Notes: generated by a model from the letters alone, not told the origin. DNA of 64,000 nucleotides from Thuidium tamariscinum (GCA_947034885.2 OX344751.2:37043082-37107081), one strand, 5' to 3'. Positions 34,112 to 46,784 are shown, numbered from the stretch's first letter. Made by a program: numbers and translations.

Positions 34112-37100
34112 ATTTGGTGAGATTGCAAAAAAAACAAAAAACAAAAACAAAAACAAAACTTGCTACCTAGTATATAATTTTGTAGTTGCATTGGACAATT
34201 TGCAAGCTATGATGGGACAATTACACAATGTTCAATTGGAAAATTCTTGGCCTCAAGTTTCAGAAGATGTCTTGAACAATCTTCAACATCAATTGGAAGA
34301 AGTGAAATTAGCAAGCATAAGAGGAGAGATTCATCAATCAAGTACAAAAGAACTCAAAATTAGTATACCTGACAAATTTGATGGAACAAAAGTAAAATTT
34401 CGTAGATTTATTCAATAAGTAAGATTATACTTACGTTTACATCCATTTAGCTACCTTAATCACTTTGCAAAAGTGGGATTTTTTGGGACCATCTTAATTG
34501 GCACTACATTGTCATGGTTTGCACCATTATTATATTGAAGAGAAATTCCAAAATAGTTGACAATTTTTGAGGTGTTTATGATTGAATTATCTTCTATGTT
34601 TGGAGAAAGTGATATGAAAAGGATGGCAAAGACACAAATAAGAAACCTTCAACAAAGATCTCGCCTTGCTTCTATATATGCAACGAAATTTCGACAACTA
34701 ATCTACGATCTAAAATGGAATAGAGAGTTTTATTAGTCAATTTCGTATTGGTCTCAAAGATGATGTAAAAGATTTGCTTCTCACTATGCGAAGCATTAAC
34801 ACACTAGGTGAATTCATTGCACAAGCCATTGCATATCATAATAGATTATTTGAAAGATGTCAAAAAAAACGATCCAGATGGAATAGCACACCTCAATTTG
34901 TTGAGCCAACAACATCTAATACTATCTCCAATTTTATACTAAGTTAAGATGATCCAATGCAAATTGATTTCATTCGATTCAAACCTTTAACACAAGAAGA
35001 GAAATATAGAAGGTAATCAAAGGGACTTTGTTTATACTATGGTGAACCAAATCATATTGCTCAAAATTGTCCTAATAAAGGGAAATTCAAAAATAGACGT
35101 GCAACACCTATCAATAAAGATCCATTGTCCAAAAACAAGAGCATCCAGCTACAATAGAGGCCATGCAACTGGATAATAAAAACTTATTATTAAAATGAAG
35201 TCTCTTTTTACCTTCTGATCCTACACCTTGTTTTTTAGTTCCTGTACAAATAAAATCATAATATGGAAACATAAAGGTGGAAGCACTTCTTGATATTGGA
35301 GCTTCTGCATGCTTTATTGATAAAAGCTTTGTTAAATCACAAAATTTAACTCTTATAGAGAAGATGGTTCTAGCACAAGTAGAAGCCATTGATGGATGAC
35401 GTCTTGCATTGGGAAATGTTGTTGAAGAAATGCAACCACTGCTAGTAAATCAAAAAGACCAATCATCAAGTATTGTCTTCAATGTCATTCAATCACCTTC
35501 AAATCCTATGATTCTTGGATTACCATGGTTTATACTACACAATCCAGATATTGATTGGTGTTCACGAAGAATCTCTTCAAGATCCAAAAGTTGCAAGAAA
35601 ATACAACCTACGTTTTTAGGAGTACAAGCCTTTATGCAGGCTGCAAAAAAGAATAAAGTGTTTGTAATTTATGCTACACCTGTAAGTGTTTCAATGGACA
35701 ATACTAATAGAGAACTTCCTTCTCAATACAATGAATTTAATGATATTTTTGAAAAAAAATTGTGGACATGCTACCTAAGCATAGGCCTTATGATTGTGCA
35801 ATTGAATTACAAGATGAGGCACAACCACTGTTTGGTCCAATTTATAATTTGTCACAAACTAAACTAGCAAAGTTATGAGCATACATTGATGAAAATTTAT
35901 CTAAAAATTTCATAAGACATTCTAAATCACCAGTTGGTGCACCAATATTATTTGATAAAAAGAAAGATGGTTCCTTACATATGTACGTTGACTATCGAGG
36001 ATTGAATAAACTAATAATAAAAAATCACTATCAATTACCTTTGATACCAAGATTGTTGGAATAGAAATACAAGCAAAAATTTACACTAAAATTGATCTAA
36101 GAGGTGCTTATAGTTTAGTTAGAATCAAAGAAGGACATCAATGGATGACAACATTTTGTATAAGGTATGGTCATTTTGAGTACAATGTAATGCCTTTTGG
36201 ACTTACAAATGCCCCTGCAATTTCCAACATACAATGAATGATATATTTAGAGAATATTTGGACCATTTTATTATCATTCATTTAGATGACATTTTGATTT
36301 TTTCCAAAAATGAAGAAGAGCATGATATGTATGCTATGTATGTATGGTACTAGAAAAATTATGAAAATGTGGCTTATATGTAGAATTAGAAAAGTGTTTT
36401 TTCCACCAATCTTCAATTGAATTTTTGGATTTTATTATTTCAAACAAGGGAATTTCTATGGATCTTGAAAAGATTCAAACCATCAATGAATGGAACCAAC
36501 CATTATCAATCAAAGATGTGCAATGTTTTTTAGGCTTTGGAAATTTCTATAAGATTTTTATCAAGGACTTTTTCAAAATTGTAGCTCCATTAATAATAAT
36601 CACAAGGAAGGATAATTTTTTTTGGGATGATAAAGCCAAAGACACATTTGAAAAATTGAAAGACTTACTTGTTTCTACCCTTGTGCTTATACTCTCAAAC
36701 CCATCAAAGCCATTTTTTCTTGAAGCCGATGCCTCTAATTTTGCTTTAGGATTGGTATTATCACAATTTTGAGAAGAAAATAAGCTTCATTTAGTTGCTT
36801 TCTGTTCTTAAAAATTTTCAGTTGTAGAAATCAACTATGAGATACATGACAAAGAACTTTTAGCAATTATTGATGCTTTAGAAGAGTGACGCCATTTACT
36901 AGAAGAGGTTCAAAACACAATTACAATATATACAGACCATAAAAATCTTGAATATTTTATGAGTGCTCAAGTTTTGAACCAACGTCAAGCAAGATGGAAT
37001 ATGTCATTATCGTATTTTGACTTCATAATCACATATAGACCTAGAAAGCAACAAGGTTTATCAGATGCTTTATCTAGGAGGTCATATTTTGTGCCCAAAC

Positions 37101-39028
37101 ACGGAGAAGTTGCATATGATCAACAACGGACAATTCTTTTAAAACCAGAGCAATTTTGGCGCCAAGCAACAACAATGTCAAGTATAATGGATTCATCATT
37201 TTTTAATCAAGTTCATGTACTATCTGCTATATATCAGTTAGTTCTAAACATCAAGCAACGCCCTCTAGGGTGTTTTTTTAGGCAATTAAATGCCCAATTT
37301 ACTCAAAAAAAATGGATAGCTTCAGGCCTATAGAAAAAAATGAGGGTAAATGTGACAAAAAATGCCAAACAGAAATAATAGACCTTTTTACCGTTGCCAA
37401 CATGCTTCTAAAATCTCATTTTATCTATCATGCAAAGCCAAAATTACATACAAAAATTAAGTATTCAAAATTGTATACTCAAAATTGGCCTCCTTCAATT
37501 AAAGCCCCCTAAATTAATTAAGGAGCTAGTCAACTTTAAACCTTCTTGAAAGGAAGGCCACATTACCATTTGCCCCAAAACCAAAAAAAACACTTGACAC
37601 CCTAGTAATAATAAAGAGAAATTTCAATATATAAATGACTTATTCTACTTTGAAAGACATTTATATATTCCAAAAGGACAAGTACAATTTTGTATTCTTC
37701 AAAATTGTCATGACTTCTCAACAACCGGGCATTTTAGGTTCAATAAAAGATTAGAATTAATTTCTCAAGATTTTTGGTGGCTCAAAATGTGAAAAACCAT
37801 CAAGGAATTTGTCCTATCTTGTGACACATGTTCAAGATCAAAAAATCTTCACCATCAACCTTATGGAATTTTACAACCATTGTCTATTCCCAAACACCCT
37901 TGGTCTTCTATATCTATGGATTTTATAATAGATTTACCATCTTCATGTTTTTTGATACCATATTTGTTGTTGACCAATTGACAAAGATGGCACACTTTGC
38001 TCGTTGTAAAAAGACAATCACTAGTGCACAAACAATACAACTTTTTTTGATAATGTTTATTGCTACGGACCATGGATAACTTGATGATATCATTTCAAAC
38101 TGACGACCACAATTTGTCTTTAAGTTTTGGAGAATGAAAACCCCTTTTTCAAATCTTAAAAGTAGATATCAAATTTTCTTCTTCATTCCACCTCCAAACC
38201 GATGGTCAAACAAAGCAAGTCAACCAAATATTGGGGCAATATCTTTGATGCACCATAAGTTACCAACAAGATAATTGGCCATCTTATTTAATGCTTGCAA
38301 AGTTTGCATATAATAACACCTTCCACAATTCAATCCAACAAACTCCTTTCTATTCCAAGTATAGTCAACACCCAGAATTTGATTTATTAAATTTTTCTAA
38401 AGATAACAACCCTGCAGCTAAAGATTTTGCAACCCGATTATTGCAAATTCAAACAACTATGAAACTTCAATTACAAAAAGCTCAATATTGTTATAAAGCA
38501 TCAACAGATAAATATAGAAAAACCCTTTGTTTCAAGTCACAACAAAGTATGGCTTCTTCAAGTCTTCAACACAACATTAAGACAATGCAGCCATGCAAAA
38601 AATTGGACTATAGATGGTTGGGACCATTTCCTCTCCAAAAGCAAATTAATCAAGTTTCTTATCAATTAGATTTACCTCTAGATTTACCTACATCTATGAA
38701 ATTGCATTCAGTTTTTTATGTCTCCCTTTTAGAACCATATAAGCATTCAAGCATGCATGGAAGAATACAACCACCATTGCCCCCCATTGAAATTGACAAC
38801 CATGAAGAATATGAAATTCTCATTATGATTGATTCATGTCAAAGGTGGGATTGTTTAGAATATTTTATACACTAGTGTGGTTATGGTATAGAGGACCAAA
38901 CTTAGGAACCAACAACAAATTTACTTAATGCACCCCCAAAAATAAAAGAGTCTCATCGGTGATATCCATACAAACCAAGTCCTTATATTTATACTCCTCG
39001 TAGGACTCGTCGCTAAAAGGGGAGGTGA

Positions 39029-39269
39029 TGTCATAGCCACAACCTTTCAAGTCTAAGAGTTTTATAACTTGTATCTTGTACAACTGTCATAAACGGTTAG
39101 CTACATGAAACAACTATATTAGGATCTAAGATTGGAGAATTTTTCAATCTTGCCAACACACATTGAACATTTGAACACTTACACTACTCATCTATTAATT
39201 GAATCATTCTTGCTTCTTGTATATCTTGATTGTTGAATATTCTTGTGCTTGTTATTCATGTCCGTAACA
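39029..39269 (+). repeat. 3' LTR of the Gypsy fossil
   Basis: 241 bp, directly preceded by the polypurine tract AAAAGGGGAGGTGA. Starts TGTCATAGCC and ends GTCCGTAACA. Confidence 0.9.
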
Positions 39270-40079
39270 CATCCATGATTGAACCCCCTTCTATTAAATT
39301 GCTTCTTAGTCACTCACAAATTCTTGAATTGATATAAAATTGTAATCACTCAAATTAGAATAATATGCACAACTTTTTCACAAAATTTACCATAAACGGA
39401 CCCTAATTGAAGAAGAAATAAGTTGCCTAAGTTCATTGTAATCCAAAAATGTCTGATTTTTGAACTTCAAATTGCTCCCAAACATTCAAAACGATTGGAA
39501 TTGACATGAAAATCTTACAACAACAACTAGACTTCAAGGGAAATGTAATGCAACAAATTTCATTTGAAACAAACATTGGATGAAGGAGATACAAGCCCCA
39601 AAAGTTGCGACCATCGAATGTAGTTTGGTGAACCTAAATTGAAGCTATGAACTTTAATTGGCTTCCAAAAAATGAGTATTTATTGGATCAATTTGAAAAT
39701 TTTACCACACAAACTAGAAGAAAGAACACAACTTTTCCAATAAGTTTTATTGAATTTGGACATTGGATTCAAAAGTTATAGCACTTTAAATTGGACTTGA
39801 AACTATGTGAGGACACTTTTGGGCTTCTATATATAGGGCATTTGGGGGTTAAGCTCCAATTGCAAAATCAGCAATCTTGACAAAGGCTAAACAAGTTGAC
39901 AATTGGTGATTGTCAGATGATTAGTCGATCCCTAACAAAATTGTAAGACATTCCAAACTTGGCGTCCAATACAAGCCTACACCTCCAATAAAAACATCAA
40001 GTCTCTAAAAATACAATTGCATTAGTTCATCGCTTATTACTCTATATGGAGTGCCCAAGTTTGTGAAGTTTGGAACTCA
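39270..40079. other. AT-rich intergenic DNA right of the LTR element
   Basis: No gene or repeat ends recognised. Confidence 0.3.
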
Positions 40080-40144
40080 CGGTTGCTAGTATGTGAGCAT
40101 AGAAAAATTAAGCCTATGAGCCTAGAACTCTATACACCTATAGT
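40080..40144. mobile_element. Partial GTGAGC-family end abutting the full copy
   Basis: Begins GGTTGCTAGTATGTGAGCAT and includes GCCTATGAGCCTAGAA, as at 16755 onward. It stops where the complete copy starts. Confidence 0.45.
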
Positions 40145-40566
40145 CAACGGTGCTAGTATGTGAGCATAAAAGTGTGAGCATGTGAGCCTTGAGCATGTCT
40201 ATAAGTATATATCATGCAACCATTGAAGGTGATTATAACATAAACATTTATAATATAGGTGCTTATAGCATATATATACACTATTAACATAGAAGGTTAT
40301 TATAATATAGACACTTGTATGATAGGTGTATAGTCTTTTAGGCTCATAGGCTCACATTTTGATGCTCACATAATAGCAGCCCTTCACCTATAGTATAGGT
40401 GTCTATATTATAGACACCTCAATGGTTATAGTGTATCTATGTTCTAAACACCTATATTATAGGTGTTTATGTTATAAACACCTTCAATGAGTGTGGGATA
40501 TTTACTTACACTTAAGCCCAAGGTTCATAGGCTCACACTTCTATGCTTACATACTAGCATCGTTGG
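40145..40566. mobile_element. GTGAGC-rich palindromic MITE, best copy (P3)
   Basis: The left end, CAACGGTGCTAGTATGTGAG, pairs with the right end, TTACATACTAGCATCGTTG, and the pairing continues through an AAAGTGTGAGC-like word. The interior carries nested ATAGGTGT palindromes and an internal inverted copy of the terminal words near 40340-40382. About 420 bp with no coding capacity. Confidence 0.65.
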
Positions 40567-41438
40567 TTTGGAACAAAATCCGCAAAGTCTACATGGTAAG
40601 GTGATGGATCCAAGTCCTTGTGCTCCAATAGATAATTTAGAACCTTGCAAACTGCTAATACATGTCAAGGCTTTTCAGGAAGGGCTCTAGTGCCAGATTG
40701 CACTAGAAAAAATAATTTGGCTGAAAAAGCTAGAAAAAGGCCAAAAAAATTGGATTAAATCGTCAAAAAACTTTGAAATTACCAAAAAATTAGATGAAAT
40801 CACTTGATTGTGGATGAAAATGATACTATACATCCAATAAGTGGATGAATGTAGCAATTTGGAGCACCACTATAACATTTTATATCGCTACTATGGCACT
40901 TCTTCAAGAATGAAAAAAACAACCTTGATACATATGCATAGCTCTTAAAAAACCCTTCAAAGGTACCTTCCAAACAATATATCCGCTCTTCAAATGGTTT
41001 TTTTGTTTTACACAATTGTATTGAAGAAATACACTACGAGGGGCTCCATCAGGAGTAGAGGCTAATTTTAATCTAGGAATGACCTAGCATTGCCAGGTAT
41101 CAAACTCGCAACCTGCTTGTTGCAAGGATCCTTTACTCCATCACTTGGTAGTTTAAGGTCATTCCGAACAAAATTCCGCTTGAATTTGATTTCTGAAATA
41201 TGCACACCTTTGAAAAATACATATCCATCTTGGAATTGGCTCCAAGATAGTCAAATTGTAAATCAAGATGGTAATAGATTGGTCTACCTTACCACTTGAG
41301 AGCAAGCAATTCTCTGCACATTCTGCCACAAGTGAGGTTATACATCTTGCCTTGCTGGGCTTACCTGCACACCTTCCGTGCTTGTGTGGCAAAATGCATT
41401 CATCCACCACTCTCATTCACACCTTCAACCCAATTCAA
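40567..41438. other. Intergenic DNA with a SINE-like candidate
   Basis: Middling to low G and C. Apart from the tRNA-like piece at 41040-41160 I see no gene. Open frames at 41159-41496 overlap in several phases and look like chance. Confidence 0.3.
41040..41160 (-). mobile_element. Second tRNA-like SINE candidate, weak
   Basis: On the minus strand a box A-like word (ACCAAGTGATGGAGTAAAGG, 41149-41130) is followed after about 20 bp by a box B-like word (GGTTGCGAGTTTGATACCT, 41113-41095). The match is weaker than that of the candidate at 2050-2245 and the ends are unknown. Confidence 0.35.
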
Positions 41439-41712
41439 AATGCGGGACACTATCTTCGTCCCACGAAGTGGGACTAGCGGGCAGGATTTACCCTAGGGGT
41501 AAACAATGAATTTTTTTATCTTTTGCAAATTTTTATTTTTTCAAATTCTAAATTCATATTTGGAATCAGGGACCCCAAATTAGCTAGGAAGGGCCTCAAA
41601 CATACCCAAAAACACAACACAAAACTAGGGGACTTTTTCACTTTTACTATGGGTAACTTAAGTTTTATCCCACTATATCTACTTCATGGGACAAAATTAG
41701 CGTCCTGCATTT
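41439..41712. mobile_element. MITE with GGGACACTA/TAGCGTCC ends, GGTGGGCCCAA-family core
   Basis: The left end, ATGCGGGACACTATCTTCGT, pairs with the right end, ACAAAATTAGCGTCCTGCAT. The core contains TAAATTCATATTTGGAATCA, shared with 50930-50945 and 9970-9990. It is 274 bp with no coding capacity. Confidence 0.6.
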
Positions 41713-42016
41713 AGAATCAGAGTGACTAGAATGCCAGGTCCTATGCATGGAGACATGTTTTCCATTTGCAACTACCAATTTCAGCAAGACAACATAGCTT
41801 TGGAGAAAACGATGCATCCATAGGATGGATCCATTCAAGTTGGAGTAAGTAAAGTTTTTTCCAAACATTGCAATTATTAGTTGAGCCATCCATGCTCAAA
41901 CAGTCAGAAACTAAACCAGTACTTGCAGACTATTCTTAAGATGCTCCATAAAGGAGAAACACCCAATATTGCACCTATATCTTGCATTGGATCCTAGACT
42001 CATCCAAAATTGTTTT
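41713..42016. other. Intergenic DNA
   Basis: Nothing recognisable. Confidence 0.25.
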
Positions 42017-43139
42017 TTAAAGTCCCTCCGCACTTGGCATTAGGGCCGAGCAGTGTTTGACTGAAGTCATTGCACTTTCATAAGCGAAAAAGACTAAAAA
42101 ATGGAATGTAGGTGTGGGTCATCGCCTCATGCAAAGCACGTTTGTATGTCTTCATTTTATTCATAGTTCTGTTTCCACATGCACTGTGGTTTCAATATAA
42201 GATCAAAATAATGCGATGTTACTCAAGAATTAAGGCCGACCCTGTCACACTTGCGCCCCACAATAGTATGTGAAGGGGCCCACCCTTAATTTTTCCCCCG
42301 ATGTCAGTGTCCCGCTTAAGAGACATAGCCCTTGTCACAAACAAGCTTCATATCAGTCATTTTTCCGTCTGTGAGCTGCGTTTGCTTCAAATTTTTGTTG
42401 CCTTTAGAATGCACTAAAGTAGGCGATGGTGCTAATCGGAAGTAGTACAGTAGGTAATTAAGGAAGAATATTTGATCGCACGGTTGAAAGGGAGTTGTAG
42501 GTACTGTGCATCTATTTTCTTAAGGCACAACGTGTGGATGCTGAGTGTGGTCTTCATTGTGTTATTGAAGAGTGGTCGTAGCCGCTGCCGAGACATCTAC
42601 CTCACTTTCGCTGGGAGCGACAAGTCAACAACTAAGTGAGGTAAATTGTGTACTTTCTCCACGATTGAACTCAATTTTTATCAAGCTGTAGGTGGAATGC
42701 GAAATGCCTTAGGATAATCAATGGCATTGAATTTAAGATTTGACTCTGTCTACTACAATCATATTCCTTTTATGAAGCAAATTCAAAATGCTGACGACCT
42801 AAACCATTGCATTGATCTGAACAAGTAGTTGAAGGAGACCGAACCTGTTCTGCAGCTGACTGAATTGTGGATCTTCAAGGGGCATCTATGGGTGCTTTAT
42901 TCCCACCCTTGGAATCAAGTGATCACAACCATGTTCTAACTAAATTCTATGTCCTATGGGTGTTTAAACGTCAATCCATTGTGCCTTCTAAGCAATGGAT
43001 CTTTTTTACTATCCTACCTACTTTACTATGTAGTTTGTTTGTACCTCAAGCATTCCTTCTTCCCTACTTAAGTGTCCTAATTCTTTCTACTTTCCTTCAA
43101 CCAATTGCCTCTTCCTATTCAAACTTGTGGACTTAACCT

Positions 43140-43535
43140 CCTACTTAGTATGTGTATATCTCATCTTCCTTCTTCTATGTATCTTGTTCTTCTATACTAC
43201 TCCCCATATTGTACCCCTCTACTCTACCTCATGTAGTATATTCTTCTACTCTACTTGTATGTTTTTATCTTTCTACTCTACTTGTACGTAATTATCCCTC
43301 TACTCTACATTTAGGTATTTCTCCCTCTACCCTACTCTACGTATTGTTCTTTCTACTTTGCTTCTATGTATTTGTTCATTCTACTCTATGTTTAGGTATT
43401 TCTCCTCCTACTCTACTCTATATATTGTTCTTTCTACTTTACTTCTACGTATTTGTGCCTTCTACTTTACTTCTACATATTCGTTCTTTCTAATTTATTT
43501 CTACATATTTGTTCTTTCTATCTATTACTACATGG
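43140..43535 (+). repeat. Degenerate minisatellite, period about 27-29 bp
   Basis: More than ten diverged units built on TTCTACTCTACTTGTATGT. A higher-order period of three units (about 84 bp) shows where TTTAGGTATTTCTCC recurs. The plus-strand open frames here only reflect the repeat. Confidence 0.75.
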
Positions 43536-43854
43536 TTGAGTTCATCATCGGACTTGTGTCCTTATCCATCCCTATTTGCTAATCACCATCCTCTAATTGT
43601 AATTAGGTCACTAGTTCCTTGGTCCTAACTATTCCCTAATTGCATAGTCAACTTCAATTAAGAACAAAGCTTAGGGTTAGAAACCCACCTCTAATCTATG
43701 TATGGCTCCCACCGGATCTCATCCATTCCACTCCATATCCATAGCTACTCTTTTGTTGAGTTAATTGGGCTCCACTTTCAAATCGCTTCCTTCTTCCTTA
43801 GAATCTCTTCCTATTAATTGGCTCCCACCCTTAGGTTATCCTATTCTAATTTCC

Positions 43855-43950
43855 TAATCTATCCTCCTTCTAATTTCCTATTCTAATTTCCTAGTCTATC
43901 CATGTCTAATTTCCTATTCTAACTTCCTCTTCTAATTTCCTAGTCTAGGG
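43855..43950 (+). repeat. Short degenerate tandem repeat of TTCTAATTTCCTA
   Basis: The word CTAATTTCCTA recurs about five times at spacings of roughly 15-25 bp. Confidence 0.6.
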
Positions 43951-44159
43951 TTTGGCCTAGAGCCCTAGATTGGGCTGCTCTCTGCTTGGCCGCTTCCAAC
44001 TGGCCCAACCTTGCTGCCGGTACCTGGCTCTGCGGCCCGCTGGTGCCCCTAGGGGGTCTACTGGCTAGGAGTCTATTGGTCTGGGGGCTTGCCAGACTAG
44101 GGGGGCGCTGGACTAGGGCTGCTAGATTGAAGCCCAACTCTCCCTTTTTACTTTGGATT

Positions 44160-44560
44160 TGTTGCTATCATGGACAAAGCTTTGGGGGTGCAAAGCTTCA
44201 CCGACATGTGATACTTACTCCCCTTACCCTTCATAATTTTTGGACACTAAACTTTGGATAGTTTCCAACAGGTTTTGGAAACTAAACTTTGGGAGAATTA
44301 TCACCAAAGGGGCCAACCTTTTCCAAGAGGTTGGTTGTGACACCCAACTAAGACTTTCCGCCCTTGGGGGGGTTCAAAGCTTTGTCATGATATCCAATTT
44401 TTGACACACTACTAAGACTTGAGCCCCACTCTGGCCCTTAGGGGGTTCAAAGTTTTGCCGTTCCAATAGGACCAATTAAAATGTCCTAGCTAAAAGAAGG
44501 GGGAAGAGGTGGAAAATAGTAACTTGGATCTTTAAGGGGTTCAAGTCTTTGCTGTCCCTG
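44160..44560 (+). repeat. Repeated GGGGTTCAAAGCTTTG-like words
   Basis: A word close to GGGGTTCAAAGCTTTG recurs about four times (near 44170, 44370, 44450 and 44535), between GC-richer stretches. The purpose is unknown; it looks like a decayed long-period tandem repeat. Confidence 0.4.
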
Positions 44561-45019
44561 ATGGAACTCCTATAATTCCATACACAAAGGAAGAGGGAGA
44601 AGAGAAGATTGCACAAAGAATTGCATACTTTCATAAATCACCTCCCTAGTTCTCGGATGGCAAAGTACCAATCACAAGGGTAAAAACATGGGAGATTGAG
44701 TGGAAGCCTCTCCGCTAGAGTGATGTTCTAGTAGTCCAAGCCGTTAAAACCTGTGCGATTGTAGTAATTAGCGATTCTTTTGTAGTCAGAAAATACTTGA
44801 TCCCATTTGCTCTCGCACGATTAAGCATCTCGAACAATGACTAAGAAGCCCCCCCGATACACAATCCCATTGATGCGTTCCTATTTCGATGCATTGCTAT
44901 GCATGAGTTGATGTTTGTCAAAGGCTCTCTGTTCTTCCATATAAAGAGTTTGTTTTGCTTAAATTAAAGTGTGGACCTCATCAGGAAGCCAGTTAGGTTG
45001 TTGATCTCTTCAACCTCAA

Positions 45020-45900
45020 CTCTTTCGGGTTTGATCGGAGTTCACAGGCGTGACGCTAGCCGAGCGTACTTTTGGCACTACCGGAGCAAGCGCATGCCCA
45101 TTTGCAGTTCCATTAGCGTGTCCAAAGCCAAATGATAGTTCTACACTCAACAATAGCAACAAAGAACATATAATTATGACAGTGCAGTGAAGATGACGTG
45201 ATCAGAGGCGCTCACCATCCTACATTGATCAGATGTCATCGATGATCCTATTTTCAAGCACAACTGACCATAGAGTCATTGTGTGCATGTGAAGGGCTGG
45301 TCATGCATATACATGCATACATGAGAACTTCTAATATGACAATCACCACAAGTATTGCACAATTTTGAGGTGCACAACTTCCTAATTTATGAGAGAGCCC
45401 TAAGCATGTCCATCGTCATGAGTACATACTATTAACGTTTCTCATATACGCATTTGGCCGAAAACAAAAATTTAAAGCATTTACTGTCAAAGGCTGAAAC
45501 GAATGCTCTGGGATCAATGTTTGCCATCCCTCGCGACACTAAGTTGTCCATTGCCTGTTCGCACAATGCCAGATGACAAGCTTGTCAGTGATAGATATAA
45601 TGTCTGCTACCTTGGAAATGCTACTTCTAAACTAGGAATTCTTACATCAATTGCATGCACACCATGCAATTCACATTCACAATGAAGTATGCGATAAACC
45701 TTGAACGAACACAACGTGAAAATGGTAATTGTGGTTAAGTGAGAAGATGCTGCATTAGCAAAAAAACAACAGTGATAATCACAGCAGAAATAAAGTTTGA
45801 GCAGAAGCAAGACCTTACCCTCAATTTGGAGGTGGCATGCAAAACAAGCGGCTACCTTCACAGTTAAGCTAGTGTCTATTGTGTCAGGTGCCTACAATGA
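45020..45900 (-). pseudogene. Exon-like pieces of an unidentified minus-strand gene
   Basis: Read on the minus strand, at least three pieces look like coding DNA next to splice signals. About 45880-45793 reads TSLTVKVAACFACHLQIE and ends at a strong donor (GAGGGTAAGG). About 45590-45485 reads through ACHLALCEQAMDNLVSRG and continues MANIDPRAFVSAFDS. About 45140-45023 begins after GAGTGTAG, reads LSFGFGHANGTANGHALAP and ends at a stop after SVTPVNSDQTRKS. I recognise none of these as a known family. The pieces lie inside the 4.2 kb inverted-repeat-bounded segment, so they may be a captured gene fragment. They could also be a real small gene whose remaining exons I have not found. Confidence 0.3.
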
Positions 45901-46254
45901 GGCAACTTGAGGGCCCAGTTTTTATGAGCTCTCTTGAGTACAGTCCTTCCTGCCCACACTCCAACTTAATGGGCCCTCGCAAGTTGCATTAAGATCACGT
46001 AGCCAGAAGTCCCTGAAATGTTCATTTCTAGAAGATACAAGTTCTATTTTGTGGTTGCTGTGAAGTTGCTGAATAAAAAGTAGCAAAGCTATTGGCTCGT
46101 CGTTATCACCGTTGTTTCATCATGCCACATTCTATGCCATGTAGGCTTAGTGTTTCTGAAAGACCGCAGATCTGAATATTGTTTCCATTTTCCTCATTAA
46201 GTCAGTCGCAACTTTGACCTCTAATGCCAAGTGCGGAGGGATCTTTAGACTACC

Positions 46255-46784
46255 ATTAGAGGATTTTTGAGCTCTAAAGAGGGTCTCTAAGAGGGGTGGT
46301 TGGAAGGGTGCTTTTGTATTTAAATATTGTCCTTGAGGAAGACTATTCTCCTATACCCACTCATTGGAAAAGAAAAGAAATATTGATGTACTTTTGCGGG
46401 ACAATAGCTTCCATTGGGTGGGTCATGAAGACCATGATGAAGCTTTGTCATTTAAAATTTGGGTTTAGGACATGAGGATGACACAAGTATTATCCAACCA
46501 TGAACATTATATTGTACAACCATTAAGATAATAATATAGTATTGTACATCCACTCCACTAATGGATTCTTCTTTGATTACCATCAATAAAATATTGTACT
46601 ATCCAAATTTAATATTTGGTAATAGTACCTTGTTGGTTTGTCATCTATTGTAGTCCTCACTTGTACTTCACATAAGATAGCAACAAGCAAGTAGGTACTT
46701 GTGCTACTAGTTTTGCGCTTCATTAAATAAGAGTGCATGTCAATCTTTGGGGGCCTTCTATGCACCTCAAAAATCCTCTAATGA
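46255..46784. mobile_element. MITE with ATTAGAGGATTTTTGAG ends
   Basis: ATTAGAGGATTTTTGAG at 46255-46271 recurs inverted at about 46766-46782. TTA and TAA at the junctions suggest a PIF/Harbinger-type 3-bp target. About 530 bp, AT-rich inside, no coding capacity. Confidence 0.6.

Larger units (their letters stand above)
33869..39269 (+). mobile_element. Broken Gypsy LTR retrotransposon, chromodomain type (fossil)
   Basis: Two LTRs of about 241-243 bp (33869-34111 and 39029-39269), each beginning TGTCAT and ending AACA, enclose a plus-strand interior of 4.9 kb. The sequence CATCC next to both outer ends is a probable 5-bp target duplication. The parts lie in Gypsy order: gag-like region 34190-35100 with a zinc-knuckle-like stretch at its end, protease near 35280-35340, reverse transcriptase about 35930-36350, RNase H about 36700-37080, integrase about 37650-38400, a C-terminal region ending in a chromodomain-like stretch near 38800-38900, and a polypurine tract at 39015-39028. 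The interior is broken at many places, roughly ten or more, so it is dead. The LTRs differ by about seven transitions and one 2-bp indel (about 3 percent), which suggests an insertion a few million years old or less. Confidence 0.9.
42017..46246. mobile_element. 4.2 kb segment bounded by a 20-bp inverted repeat
   Basis: CCCTCCGCACTTGGCATTAG at 42024-42043 recurs exactly inverted at 46221-46240, and the few bases outside it (TTTAAAG and ATCTTTA) also partly pair. The inside is richer in G and C than its surroundings and holds a minisatellite and minus-strand exon-like stretches. No transposase frame is visible. This could be a large non-autonomous DNA transposon carrying host sequence, or the two repeats could be separate MITE ends that happen to flank a gene-like region. 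No clear target duplication was found. Confidence 0.4.

Noticed and set aside
43152-43582. Plus-strand open frames rich in S, T, L and Y
   Set aside because: They are the direct translation of the minisatellite.
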